From the NCBI GenBank assembly GCA_947427385.1, contig CANEHT010000007.1, forward strand, positions 1 through 50,808: a stretch of DNA of 50,808 nucleotides, given 5' to 3'. The translations under genes were made by a program, and so were the position numbers. The stretch's first letter is position 1. Each line of letters starts with the position of its first letter. This document shows, piece by piece, positions 17,195 through 24,898 of this stretch. The DNA comes from an uncultured Clostridia bacterium (GTDB lineage Bacteria > Bacillota > Clostridia > Lachnospirales > CAMVHY01). The notes under the pieces were generated by a model that saw nothing but the letters and a program-made list of their open reading frames with translations, was not told where the DNA came from and searched no databases.

Positions 17195-18211
17195 ATGAAT
17201 AAAATCGATATAACTTCGCTTGAAATTTCACAGCTTCAAGAAATTTTGATGTCAATTGGTCAAAAAAAATTTCGTGCACAACAAATTTTTGAATGGGTAA
17301 ACAAAAAAAATATAAATAGTTTTGAACAAATGACAAATCTTTCACTCGAATTTCATAAAATTTTGAATGACAAATTTTTTTTACCGCAAACAAAAATTTT
17401 AAAAAAGTTAATTTGCGATGACGGAACAATTAAATTTTTATTGCAACTTCACGATGGAAATATTATCGAATTTGTTTTGATGCAATATTCATATGGCAAT
17501 ACTGTTTGCGTTTCAACACAAGTTGGTTGTAGAATGAATTGTCAATTTTGTGCGTCAACAACTCATGGTCTAAAAAGAAATTTGTCAGCAGGTGAAATTG
17601 CATCGCAAGTTTATTTGGCAAATAAAATTGCACGCATTTCAAATATTGTTTTGATGGGTAGCGGCGAGCCACTTGATAATTATGAAAATGTGTTGAAATT
17701 TATCAGAATAATAAATTCGCCGTTTGGAATAAATATCAGTCAACGTCATATTACTTTGTCAACTTGTGGATTAGTTGAAAAAATTTATATGCTTGCTAAT
17801 GAAAATTTGCAGATTACTTTGGCGGTTTCGCTTCACGCGCCAAATGATTCGCTACGTAAAAAAATTATGCCTATTGCAAATAAATATTCAATTAATGATA
17901 TAATAAAAATATGTGATTTTTACTTCAAAAAAACTCGGCGTCGAATTACTTTTGAATACGTACTGATAAAAAATTTTAATGACAGTCCACAAAATGCAAT
18001 TGAGTTGGCAAATTTAATTAATGGTCGCTTCCATGTAAATTTGATTGCACTTAATGAATCAAATAATTTTAAAAAAAGTTCTGCTCAATATGAATTTCAA
18101 AAAATTTTGAGGGCACATAATATTACGGTTACGTTTCGTAAAAGTTTGGGTAGCGATATAAATGCAGCGTGTGGACAGTTGAAAAATTCTTTCTTAGAGG
18201 GCAGGTTATAA
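17195..18211 (+). CDS. rlmN: 23S rRNA (A2503-C2)/tRNA (A37-C2) methyltransferase
   Basis: 338-residue radical SAM enzyme that methylates C2 of A2503 in 23S rRNA and A37 in some tRNAs. The cluster motif is CRMNCQFC (CxxxCxxC), and GSGEPLDNYENV follows. The cysteine in SDINAACGQL near the C-terminus matches the resolving/methyl-carrying Cys. Start ATG at 17195 after AAAAGGAAAA. It sits between uvrA and the PP2C phosphatase gene, two bases before the start of the latter; rlmN-prpC-prkC order is common in firmicutes. Confidence 0.96.
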   Translation: MNKIDITSLEISQLQEILMSIGQKKFRAQQIFEWVNKKNINSFEQMTNLSLEFHKILNDKFFLPQTKILKKLICDDGTIKFLLQLHDGNIIEFVLMQYSYGNTVCVSTQVGCRMNCQFCASTTHGLKRNLSAGEIASQVYLANKIARISNIVLMGSGEPLDNYENVLKFIRIINSPFGINISQRHITLSTCGLVEKIYMLANENLQITLAVSLHAPNDSLRKKIMPIANKYSINDIIKICDFYFKKTRRRITFEYVLIKNFNDSPQNAIELANLINGRFHVNLIALNESNNFKKSSAQYEFQKILRAHNITVTFRKSLGSDINAACGQLKNSFLEGRL

Positions 18212-18213
18212 TT

Positions 18214-18957
18214 ATGATTTCAGTTGGCAAAACAGATCGTGGTAAAGTCCGTGATATCAATGAAGATTCTATTTATTTATATGATTCTGGCGTTGGTATG
18301 CTTCCAAATTTGTATATAGTTTCTGACGGAATGGGTGGGCATAAGGCTGGTGAAATTGCTAGTTCTTTAGCTATTGATTCATTCGTAAATTATGTTACTG
18401 AAAATAATTTCGAAAGCGAAAACTTTATTTTAGATTTTTTAGTTAATGCACTACATTTTGCAAATTCGTGCGTCTATCAAAAATCTCAAGCTGATTCTGA
18501 TTGCTACGGTATGGGGGCAACTTTTTCTGCTTGTACTTTCGTAAATCAAAAAGCTTATTGTGTTCATGTTGGCGATAGCAGAATTTATTTGATTAATAAT
18601 TCATCAATTAAGCAATTGTCCGTCGACCATACTTATGTCAATGAGATGGTTCGTACGGGAAAACTTACATTACTACAAGCGAAGAATCATCCTCAAAAAA
18701 ATATCATTACTCGCGCAGTTGGGATTGATAAAAATCTTGAGGTTGATGCTTTTGTATGCAATTATGATTTTGATGATCGGTTTTTAATTTGTTCGGATGG
18801 TTTGTCATCATCTTTGAATGACAACGAAATTTTTTCTATTACAAATAATTCACAATTTGATTCAGCAGCTTCAAATTTTATTAATGCCGCCAATGAAAAA
18901 GGTGGTTTGGACAATATATCTGTAATTTTAATTTGTGAGGTGCACCATGAAAATTAA
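18214..18957 (+). CDS. prpC: PP2C-type Ser/Thr protein phosphatase
   Basis: 247 residues (Stp1/PrpC family). The metal-binding and catalytic motifs are all present: DRGKVRDINEDS, SDGMGGHKAGE, GDSRIYL, SDGLSS and GGLDNISVIL. It dephosphorylates targets of the neighbouring PASTA kinase. Start ATG at 18214 after an AGAGGGCAGG stretch; an upstream in-frame ATG at 18169 lies inside rlmN and has no ribosome site. Its stop overlaps the kinase start by 11 bp, implying coupled translation of the phosphatase-kinase pair. Confidence 0.95.
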   Translation: MISVGKTDRGKVRDINEDSIYLYDSGVGMLPNLYIVSDGMGGHKAGEIASSLAIDSFVNYVTENNFESENFILDFLVNALHFANSCVYQKSQADSDCYGMGATFSACTFVNQKAYCVHVGDSRIYLINNSSIKQLSVDHTYVNEMVRTGKLTLLQAKNHPQKNIITRAVGIDKNLEVDAFVCNYDFDDRFLICSDGLSSSLNDNEIFSITNNSQFDSAASNFINAANEKGGLDNISVILICEVHHEN

Positions 18958-20917
18958 ACCCGGTGTGATTATTTCAAATCGTTACGAAATTATTGAACCG
19001 ATTGCGTCTGGCGGTATGTCACTTGTTTATAAAGCTCGCGATTGTAAACTTAGTCGTACTGTGGCTTTTAAAGTTTTGCGTGCGGAATATGTTAAGGATA
19101 TGGATTTTATAAAACGTTTTGATGTTGAGGCGCGTGCGGCTGCAAGCCTTTCTCATCCAAATATCGTAAATGTCTATGATGTTGGACATGACGGCTTGGT
19201 TTATTACATTGTGATGGAATATATAGATGGTGTTACACTCAAGGAAATTATTCGGCGCCGCGCACCATTTAGCAACGATGAAACATTAGGCGTTGCGATA
19301 CAAATTGCTTCAGCGTTGCAGCATGCTCACGAAAATAATATTGTTCATCGCGACATAAAGCCGCAAAATATTTTGGTAACGGCAAACGGTGTTGTAAAAG
19401 TTACCGATTTTGGGATAGCAAAAGCGGCAAGTGCAAAAACAATTACCATTGCGAATAATACGATGGGTTCAGTTCATTATTTTTCGCCCGAGCAGGCAAA
19501 GGGTGGCTATGTTACATTTAAGAGCGATATTTATTCATTGGGTTTGATAATTTTTGAGATGGCGACGGGGCAATTACCTTTTGATGGCGATACGCCGGTT
19601 GCGGTTGCAATCAAACAAATAAATGATTTTTTACCAGATATGCGAATTTTTAACAGCCAAGTAAGTGACCGATTGCAGAAAATTGTTACGCGTGCAACAG
19701 AAAAATTTGCGTCAAAAAGATATAATAGTGCGGAAGATATGGAAAATGATTTAAAGAGTGCACTGACAAAACAAGTTGTCAAGAATGCAAACGAAATTAG
19801 TTTGAATGAATCGCCGACACTTCAGTTAAGTTCTGACGATATTGCAAGAATAAAAAAAGAAACTAATACTGAAGATGATAATTATGAATTTGAATATGAA
19901 ATGAATGAGGTAGAAAGCGATAAAAAAATTGTTATCGCTGCTGTTTTGACTTCGCTAATAATTATTTTTTTTATTTCATTTTTTGGATATAAAATACTTT
20001 TTACACATAAACAAGTTGAAGTCCCGCAGTTGATAGGAAAAAATTTAGATGAAGCACGTGAATTTGCAAAAGAATTTGGTATTAAAATAAAAGAAATTGG
20101 TAGTGAATATAGCAATGATGTTGAAAAAGGGAAAATTTCAAATCAAAATTATTCGCAAGGCGATAACTTGTATAAAGGCGATACGATTGATGTAAAAATA
20201 AGTTTGGGTGCCGCGCAAGTTTCTATGCCGTATGTGCAAAATAAAGATTTGTTTGATGCGTACGATGTGCTCAAAGAATATTCATTTAATGTTGAAGAAG
20301 TTTATGAATATAGTTCGAGCGTTCCAAATAATGTTGTGATTCGTCAAAATCCCGGTGTTGGAACAACTATTGATGATAACGCTGACGTTGTTTTATATGT
20401 AAGTAAAGGCCAGGAAATTAAAAATGTTATTGTTCCAAATATTGTTGGACTTTCTGAAGCTGAAGCAAAAATAAAATTGCAGAGTTCCGATTTAATTGTT
20501 GGTGCAGTTACAAAATCTGAAAGTAATAAATATCCGCTGGGAACGGTTATAACTCAAACAATAATGGCGGGGCAAGAAGTTCAGGCGCAAACAGTTATTA
20601 ATTTTGTCGTGAGCAGTGGACATCCATCAACGCCAACAGTTGCTCCAACAGAAAAAATAACGTCAAATGAACCTGAAAAAACAAAAATTTTAACAGTTGA
20701 TCCTGCAAACATTCCCGAAGATTTACAAACATTTAAGTTGAAAATTTTAAGAAATGGTGCTGGTGGTTCGGAAGTTTTTTACAACTCAGATGTTAATGTC
20801 AATGAATTGCCATTGAAATTTAATATTACGCAGGAAAATGCAGGCGAATATCAAATTTATATAATTGATGCGGATGGGAATTCATCGTATCTCGGTTCGA
20901 CAACTATTTCATTTTAA
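18947..20917 (+). CDS. prkC: PASTA-domain Ser/Thr protein kinase
   Basis: 656 residues. The cytoplasmic kinase domain (about 8-270) has Lys in VAFKVLR, the HRD loop VHRDIKPQN and DFG in VTDFGIAKA. A membrane segment is at about 327-350 and three PASTA repeats follow (about 355-560), which bind muropeptides or lipid II outside the cell. In Bacillus PrkC senses muropeptides and promotes germination, fitting a spore former. The last ~75 residues form an extra beta-rich domain after a Pro/Thr linker, not part of the basic PrkC layout. Start ATG at 18947 with GTGAGG six bases upstream. The usual downstream gene rsgA is missing; rpe follows directly. Confidence 0.95.
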   Translation: MKIKPGVIISNRYEIIEPIASGGMSLVYKARDCKLSRTVAFKVLRAEYVKDMDFIKRFDVEARAAASLSHPNIVNVYDVGHDGLVYYIVMEYIDGVTLKEIIRRRAPFSNDETLGVAIQIASALQHAHENNIVHRDIKPQNILVTANGVVKVTDFGIAKAASAKTITIANNTMGSVHYFSPEQAKGGYVTFKSDIYSLGLIIFEMATGQLPFDGDTPVAVAIKQINDFLPDMRIFNSQVSDRLQKIVTRATEKFASKRYNSAEDMENDLKSALTKQVVKNANEISLNESPTLQLSSDDIARIKKETNTEDDNYEFEYEMNEVESDKKIVIAAVLTSLIIIFFISFFGYKILFTHKQVEVPQLIGKNLDEAREFAKEFGIKIKEIGSEYSNDVEKGKISNQNYSQGDNLYKGDTIDVKISLGAAQVSMPYVQNKDLFDAYDVLKEYSFNVEEVYEYSSSVPNNVVIRQNPGVGTTIDDNADVVLYVSKGQEIKNVIVPNIVGLSEAEAKIKLQSSDLIVGAVTKSESNKYPLGTVITQTIMAGQEVQAQTVINFVVSSGHPSTPTVAPTEKITSNEPEKTKILTVDPANIPEDLQTFKLKILRNGAGGSEVFYNSDVNVNELPLKFNITQENAGEYQIYIIDADGNSSYLGSTTISF

Positions 20918-20932
20918 AATCGGAGGTAAAAT

Positions 20933-21601
20933 TTGAACAAACAAATAAAATTAGCGCCGTCAATTTTGGCGGCCAATTTTTCTATACTTAAAAATGAAAT
21001 AAATTCGGTGAGCAACGCTGATTATCTTCATATTGATGTGATGGATGGAATTTTTGTGCCGAACATATCTTTTGGCATTCCAGTGATAAAAAGCATTCGT
21101 CCCATTACGAATATGATTTTTGACGTACATTTGATGATTACTAAGCCACATAGATATATAGAAAAATTTGCTCTTGCCGGTGCGGATATTATAACGGTGC
21201 ATGCGGAAGTTTGTGAAAATTTGCAAGATGATTTGCGTTTAATTAAATCGTGTGGGAAAAAAGCAGGCGTTGCTATCAAACCAAACACCGAAATAAAATC
21301 TATTTATTCAGTTTTGCAAGATGTCGATATGATTTTAATAATGTCGGTTGAGCCGGGTTTTGGCGGACAAAAATTTTTGCCGATAGCGCTTGAAAAAGCT
21401 AAAAGCTTATCAAATTTTTTACATCAAAATGATTTTCTGCAAAATAATATTGACATTGAAATGGATGGCGGTATAAATTTGTCAAATGTAAAACTTGTTG
21501 TTAATTCTGGTGCAAATGTTATCGTTGCAGGTTCGGCAATTTTTAATTTTCCAGACCGTACGAAAAAAATTTTGGAATTTCGTGAAAAATTTTCTTGTTA
21601 A
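20933..21601 (+). CDS. rpe: Ribulose-phosphate 3-epimerase
   Basis: 222-residue TIM-barrel enzyme of the pentose phosphate pathway converting D-ribulose 5-phosphate to D-xylulose 5-phosphate. Motifs: LAPSILAANF, HIDVMDGIFVPN (metal His and catalytic Asp), DVHLMI, SVEPGFGGQKF and EMDGGINLSN. TTG start at 20933 with CGGAGG seven bases upstream. It follows prkC by 15 bp. Confidence 0.97.
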   Translation: MNKQIKLAPSILAANFSILKNEINSVSNADYLHIDVMDGIFVPNISFGIPVIKSIRPITNMIFDVHLMITKPHRYIEKFALAGADIITVHAEVCENLQDDLRLIKSCGKKAGVAIKPNTEIKSIYSVLQDVDMILIMSVEPGFGGQKFLPIALEKAKSLSNFLHQNDFLQNNIDIEMDGGINLSNVKLVVNSGANVIVAGSAIFNFPDRTKKILEFREKFSC

Positions 21602-21616
21602 AAAAGGATGATTAAT

Positions 21617-22507
21617 TTGGTATTTCATTCAGGTTTTGTCAGTATTATTGGCAAAACAAATGTTGGTAAATCAACTTTGATGAATAAGTTTATCGGTGAA
21701 AAAATTTCTGTAACTTCGAATAAACCACAGACGACGCGTAACAAAATTTTGAGCGTACTTACGGACGATAAATCACAAATAATTTTTTTAGATACGCCGG
21801 GCATTCATAAACCTAAATCAAAATTAAGCAAATTTATGTTAAAAACGGTTGACGATTCATTAAAAGAAATTGATGCCGTTTTATTTTTAGTTGAGCCACA
21901 AGAAAAAATTTCTTTTACAAACGATAATATTTTGAAAAAATTGTCACAAATTTCTTCACCAAAAATTTTGGTTATAAACAAAATTGACACGCTTGCGTCC
22001 AAAGAAAAAATTTTAAAAACAATTGATAACTACAAACAGTTTGATTTCAATGAAATTATTCCGATTTCAGCGCTAACTGGTGAAAATATCGATACTTTAC
22101 TTGCTTGTATCAAAAAATATTTACCAATTGGTCCAAAATATTTTCCAGATGATACTTTAACCGATATGCCTGAGCGTCAAATTGTTGCGGAAATTATACG
22201 CGAAAAAATTTTAATTTTTATGCAGGATGAAATCCCACACGGTTGCGCTGTTGAAGTAAATACGATGAGAAAGCGCAAGGACAAAGATTTAGTTGATATC
22301 GAAGCCGTTGTTTATTGTGAAAAAGATTCCCACAAAAAAATGATTATTGGAAAAAATGCAGAGATGTTGAAAAAGATTGGGACGTTTGCACGTCGTGATA
22401 TTGAGAATCTTTTAGGTTCAAAGTTAAATTTACAACTTTGGGTAAAAGTCAAAAAAAATTGGCGTAATAATGATTTCTACCTCAAACAATTTGGATATAA
22501 CAGTTAA
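21617..22507 (+). CDS. era: GTPase Era
   Basis: 296 residues. Era is an essential GTPase that binds the 3' end of 16S rRNA during 30S assembly. G1 GKTNVGKSTL, G3 DTPGIHKP and G4 NKID are present, followed by the KH domain with GKNAEMLKKIG and LWVKVKKNWR. The G1 motif has KTN where RPN is more usual. The TTG at 21617 lies nine bases from AAAGG; the in-frame ATG at 21608 directly abuts the ribosome site and is less likely. The era-yqzL-recO order that follows is conserved in firmicutes. Confidence 0.95.
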   Translation: MVFHSGFVSIIGKTNVGKSTLMNKFIGEKISVTSNKPQTTRNKILSVLTDDKSQIIFLDTPGIHKPKSKLSKFMLKTVDDSLKEIDAVLFLVEPQEKISFTNDNILKKLSQISSPKILVINKIDTLASKEKILKTIDNYKQFDFNEIIPISALTGENIDTLLACIKKYLPIGPKYFPDDTLTDMPERQIVAEIIREKILIFMQDEIPHGCAVEVNTMRKRKDKDLVDIEAVVYCEKDSHKKMIIGKNAEMLKKIGTFARRDIENLLGSKLNLQLWVKVKKNWRNNDFYLKQFGYNS

Positions 22508-22580
22508 ATTTTTCATGTATATTTTTTATTGTCGACGAAAAATTAATATAGAAAGATATTTTTTGTAGAGGACGATTTAC

Positions 22581-22670
22581 ATGAAAAAATCAAAATGGAA
22601 AAAATTTTTGACAACCGGCAGCGTCTTAGATTATTTGAATTATAAAAAGGATGAAGTACATGACAATTAA
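22581..22670 (+). CDS. yqzL: YqzL-like small protein
   Basis: 29 residues: a basic start, then KKFLTTGSVLDYLNYKKDE. The Trp-Lys-x-Phe, TGS and DYL-x-YK pattern and its location between era and recO match the YqzL family of Bacillus and relatives, a small protein of unknown function. Start ATG at 22581, with AGAGGACG about seven bases upstream. Its stop overlaps the recO start by 11 bp and the AAAAAGG at its end serves as the recO ribosome site, so the two are probably coupled. Bacillus YqzL is somewhat longer, about 45 residues as I recall. Confidence 0.75.
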   Translation: MKKSKWKKFLTTGSVLDYLNYKKDEVHDN

Positions 22671-23385
22671 AAAGTACGGCCTTGTCATTGCTGAAAAAAG
22701 TTATGGTGAGTCCGACAAAATTCTTACGCTGCTTCTTAAAAATTTCGGGAAATTAAAAGTTTATGCTCGTGGCGCTAAAAAACTTAGCAGTAAATTTTTT
22801 GCGGCTTCACAAATTTTTTCTTGTAGTGAATTTGTAATTTCAAAGAATAAAGATTTTTACAGTTTATCACAGGCAAATTTAATTGAAAATTTTGCGCCGC
22901 GAAGCTATACGGAATTTTGTTATGCAACATATTTTTGTGAGTTAGTTGAAAAATTTTTGAGTTTTCAATCTGTTGCCGATAATATTTTACTTTTGCTCAT
23001 AAAAATTTTAAAATTATTGCCGGAAATTTCGCCGGTTTACATAGCCAGAATTTTTGAATTTAAATTTATGCAATTGAATGGTTTTGAGCCGCAAATTAAT
23101 TTTTGTCATGCTTGCAATTGTATGAAAAACAAAATGTATTTTGACAGTGATGGACTTGTATGTGAAAATTGTCTTGACCGTACAAAAATTTTTTGTATGA
23201 TTTTGGATTCCGCACTTATTTTTTTGCGAGCAATTTTGTCAACTAAATTTAACGAATTAATTGATAAAACTGAAATTTTTTCACACGAACTTATTGCGCC
23301 TTCACGAGTTTTTATTTCAGCAAATTTAGATTTAAATTTGAACAGCAAAAAATTTATTTATCAAATTGAAAATTTTTCTGATTAG
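22660..23385 (+). CDS. recO: DNA repair protein RecO
   Basis: 241 residues. RecO loads RecA onto SSB-coated DNA in the RecFOR pathway and anneals strands. The N-terminal OB domain (GLVIAEKSYGESDKILTLL, YARGAKK) and a CxxC...CxxC zinc module (CHACN ... CENC) in the second half are typical. The ATG at 22660 has AAAAGG nine bases upstream; an ATG at 22651 directly abuts that site. It begins inside yqzL. Confidence 0.93.
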   Translation: MTIKKYGLVIAEKSYGESDKILTLLLKNFGKLKVYARGAKKLSSKFFAASQIFSCSEFVISKNKDFYSLSQANLIENFAPRSYTEFCYATYFCELVEKFLSFQSVADNILLLLIKILKLLPEISPVYIARIFEFKFMQLNGFEPQINFCHACNCMKNKMYFDSDGLVCENCLDRTKIFCMILDSALIFLRAILSTKFNELIDKTEIFSHELIAPSRVFISANLDLNLNSKKFIYQIENFSD

Positions 23386-23408
23386 AATTTTTAAAAGTAG
23401 GGAAGGGT

Positions 23409-24137
23409 ATGTTTGTCTGGTTTTTATTCGGTATTTGTGTCGGTAGTTTTTTGAACGTTATAATTTACAGATTTGACACATCAATTTTTTTTGGTAAATC
23501 GATTTGTCCAAAATGCAAATCAAAAATTAGATGGTATGATTTAATTCCGATATTAAGCTTTTTTGTTTTAGGCGGTAAATGTCGAAGTTGCAAAGCAAAA
23601 ATTTCTTTACGATATCCATTTGTTGAATTGCTTTGCGGGTTACTCGCAATGATTTGTGTTTATAAATTTTTTTTTACGTTAAAAGCTTTTGTCGTTTTTT
23701 TGTTTCTTTGCTGCCTCGTAGCAATCTTTTTTGTAGACATTGACAAAATGATTATTCCAGATTCGCTTATATTATTTTTAATTTTTCTTGCCGTAATTTT
23801 TACTTTTATTTTTGACGATGTTGATATTATTTCAAGATGTATTGGATTTTTTTCGGTAAGTTCATTTATGTTAGCGTTAAATTTTTTTGTCAAAGAAAGT
23901 TTTGGATTTGGCGATATAAAATTGATTGCGTTATGCGGTTACATTTTAGGTTTCCAAAATATTTTGCTTACATTTTTTATTTCACTGATTACTGCAAGTT
24001 TATTTTCCATATTTTTAATTATTACCAAGAAGAAAAGTCTTAAAGATTATATCCCGTTTGGTCCGCATATTTGTTTTGGCGTTGCACTTTCATTTTTTTG
24101 CGGCATTGATATTATTAATTGGTATCTATTTTTGTGA
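23409..24137 (+). CDS. Prepilin peptidase (A24 family)
   Basis: 242-residue polytopic membrane protease. The N-terminal methylase-like domain has GSFLNVIIYR and the four-cysteine zinc motif (CPKC and CRSC). The catalytic Asp residues are in FVDIDKMIIPD and FGFGDIKL. Such PilD/ComC enzymes cut and often N-methylate type IV pilin-like precursors used for pili, secretion or DNA uptake. No pilin gene is in the window. ATG at 23409 follows GGGAAGGG. It is in one run with recO upstream and the c-di-GMP genes downstream, perhaps linking pilus function to that messenger. Confidence 0.93.
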   Translation: MFVWFLFGICVGSFLNVIIYRFDTSIFFGKSICPKCKSKIRWYDLIPILSFFVLGGKCRSCKAKISLRYPFVELLCGLLAMICVYKFFFTLKAFVVFLFLCCLVAIFFVDIDKMIIPDSLILFLIFLAVIFTFIFDDVDIISRCIGFFSVSSFMLALNFFVKESFGFGDIKLIALCGYILGFQNILLTFFISLITASLFSIFLIITKKKSLKDYIPFGPHICFGVALSFFCGIDIINWYLFL

Positions 24138-24156
24138 TGGAATTGGAGCGATTTTA

Positions 24157-24897
24157 ATGGAGCTTGCTTTGAAAAATAATGAGTTCAAAATTTTTTTACA
24201 GCCTAAATATAATATTGTGCAAAATAAAATTGTTGGCGCTGAAGCACTTATCAGATGGCAAAAGAATAGTAAATTAATTTTGCCGGATAAATTTTTGCCC
24301 GATGCTGTGAAAAATAATTTCATTACAAAAATTGATTATTTTGTATTTGAAAATATATGTTTGCTTATCAAAAATTGGCTTTCACGAAATATTTGGCCTG
24401 TTCCAATTTCAATTAATATTGACAAACTTGATATGTATAACGATAAATTTATTGAAAGTTTGAATGCAACTATAAAAAAATATAATGTTCCGATTAAATA
24501 TGTTGAACTTGAAATTACAGAAAATGCTACCGAAAATTTTAATTTGTTTTCACAAGCTGCAAATAAATTGAAAAATTTTGGTTTTAAATTATCGATGGAT
24601 GATTTTGGGAGTGGATATTCATCCTTGAGTTTTCTTTGCGATATTCCTGTTGATACGTTGAAGCTCGATAAAAAATTTTTGACTGTGCACAAAAATATTA
24701 ACCGTCGTAAAATTGTCATTGAATCTATAATATCGATGGCTAAACGTTTAAACGTTAATGCAATTGCAGAGGGTGTTGAAACTCAAGCACAAGTTGATTT
24801 TTTAAAATCAGTTGGTTGTGAAATAATTCAAGGTTATTATTTTTCACCGGCATTAACTTTTAAAGATTTTGAAAAAAAATTATTGGAGGCTGATTGA
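24157..24897 (+). CDS. EAL-domain c-di-GMP phosphodiesterase
   Basis: 246 residues that are essentially a single EAL domain without sensor or membrane segment. Intact motifs: GAEALIRW (the EAL signature), ELEITENA, MDDFGSGYSSL, KLDKKFL, AEGVETQAQ and IIQGYYFSPA. It should hydrolyse c-di-GMP to pGpG in the cytoplasm. The ATG at 24157 is eight bases after GGAG. It follows the prepilin peptidase gene by 19 bp and its stop touches the start of the diguanylate cyclase gene, so opposing enzymes are co-expressed. Confidence 0.93.
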   Translation: MELALKNNEFKIFLQPKYNIVQNKIVGAEALIRWQKNSKLILPDKFLPDAVKNNFITKIDYFVFENICLLIKNWLSRNIWPVPISINIDKLDMYNDKFIESLNATIKKYNVPIKYVELEITENATENFNLFSQAANKLKNFGFKLSMDDFGSGYSSLSFLCDIPVDTLKLDKKFLTVHKNINRRKIVIESIISMAKRLNVNAIAEGVETQAQVDFLKSVGCEIIQGYYFSPALTFKDFEKKLLEAD

Positions 24898-24898
24898 A

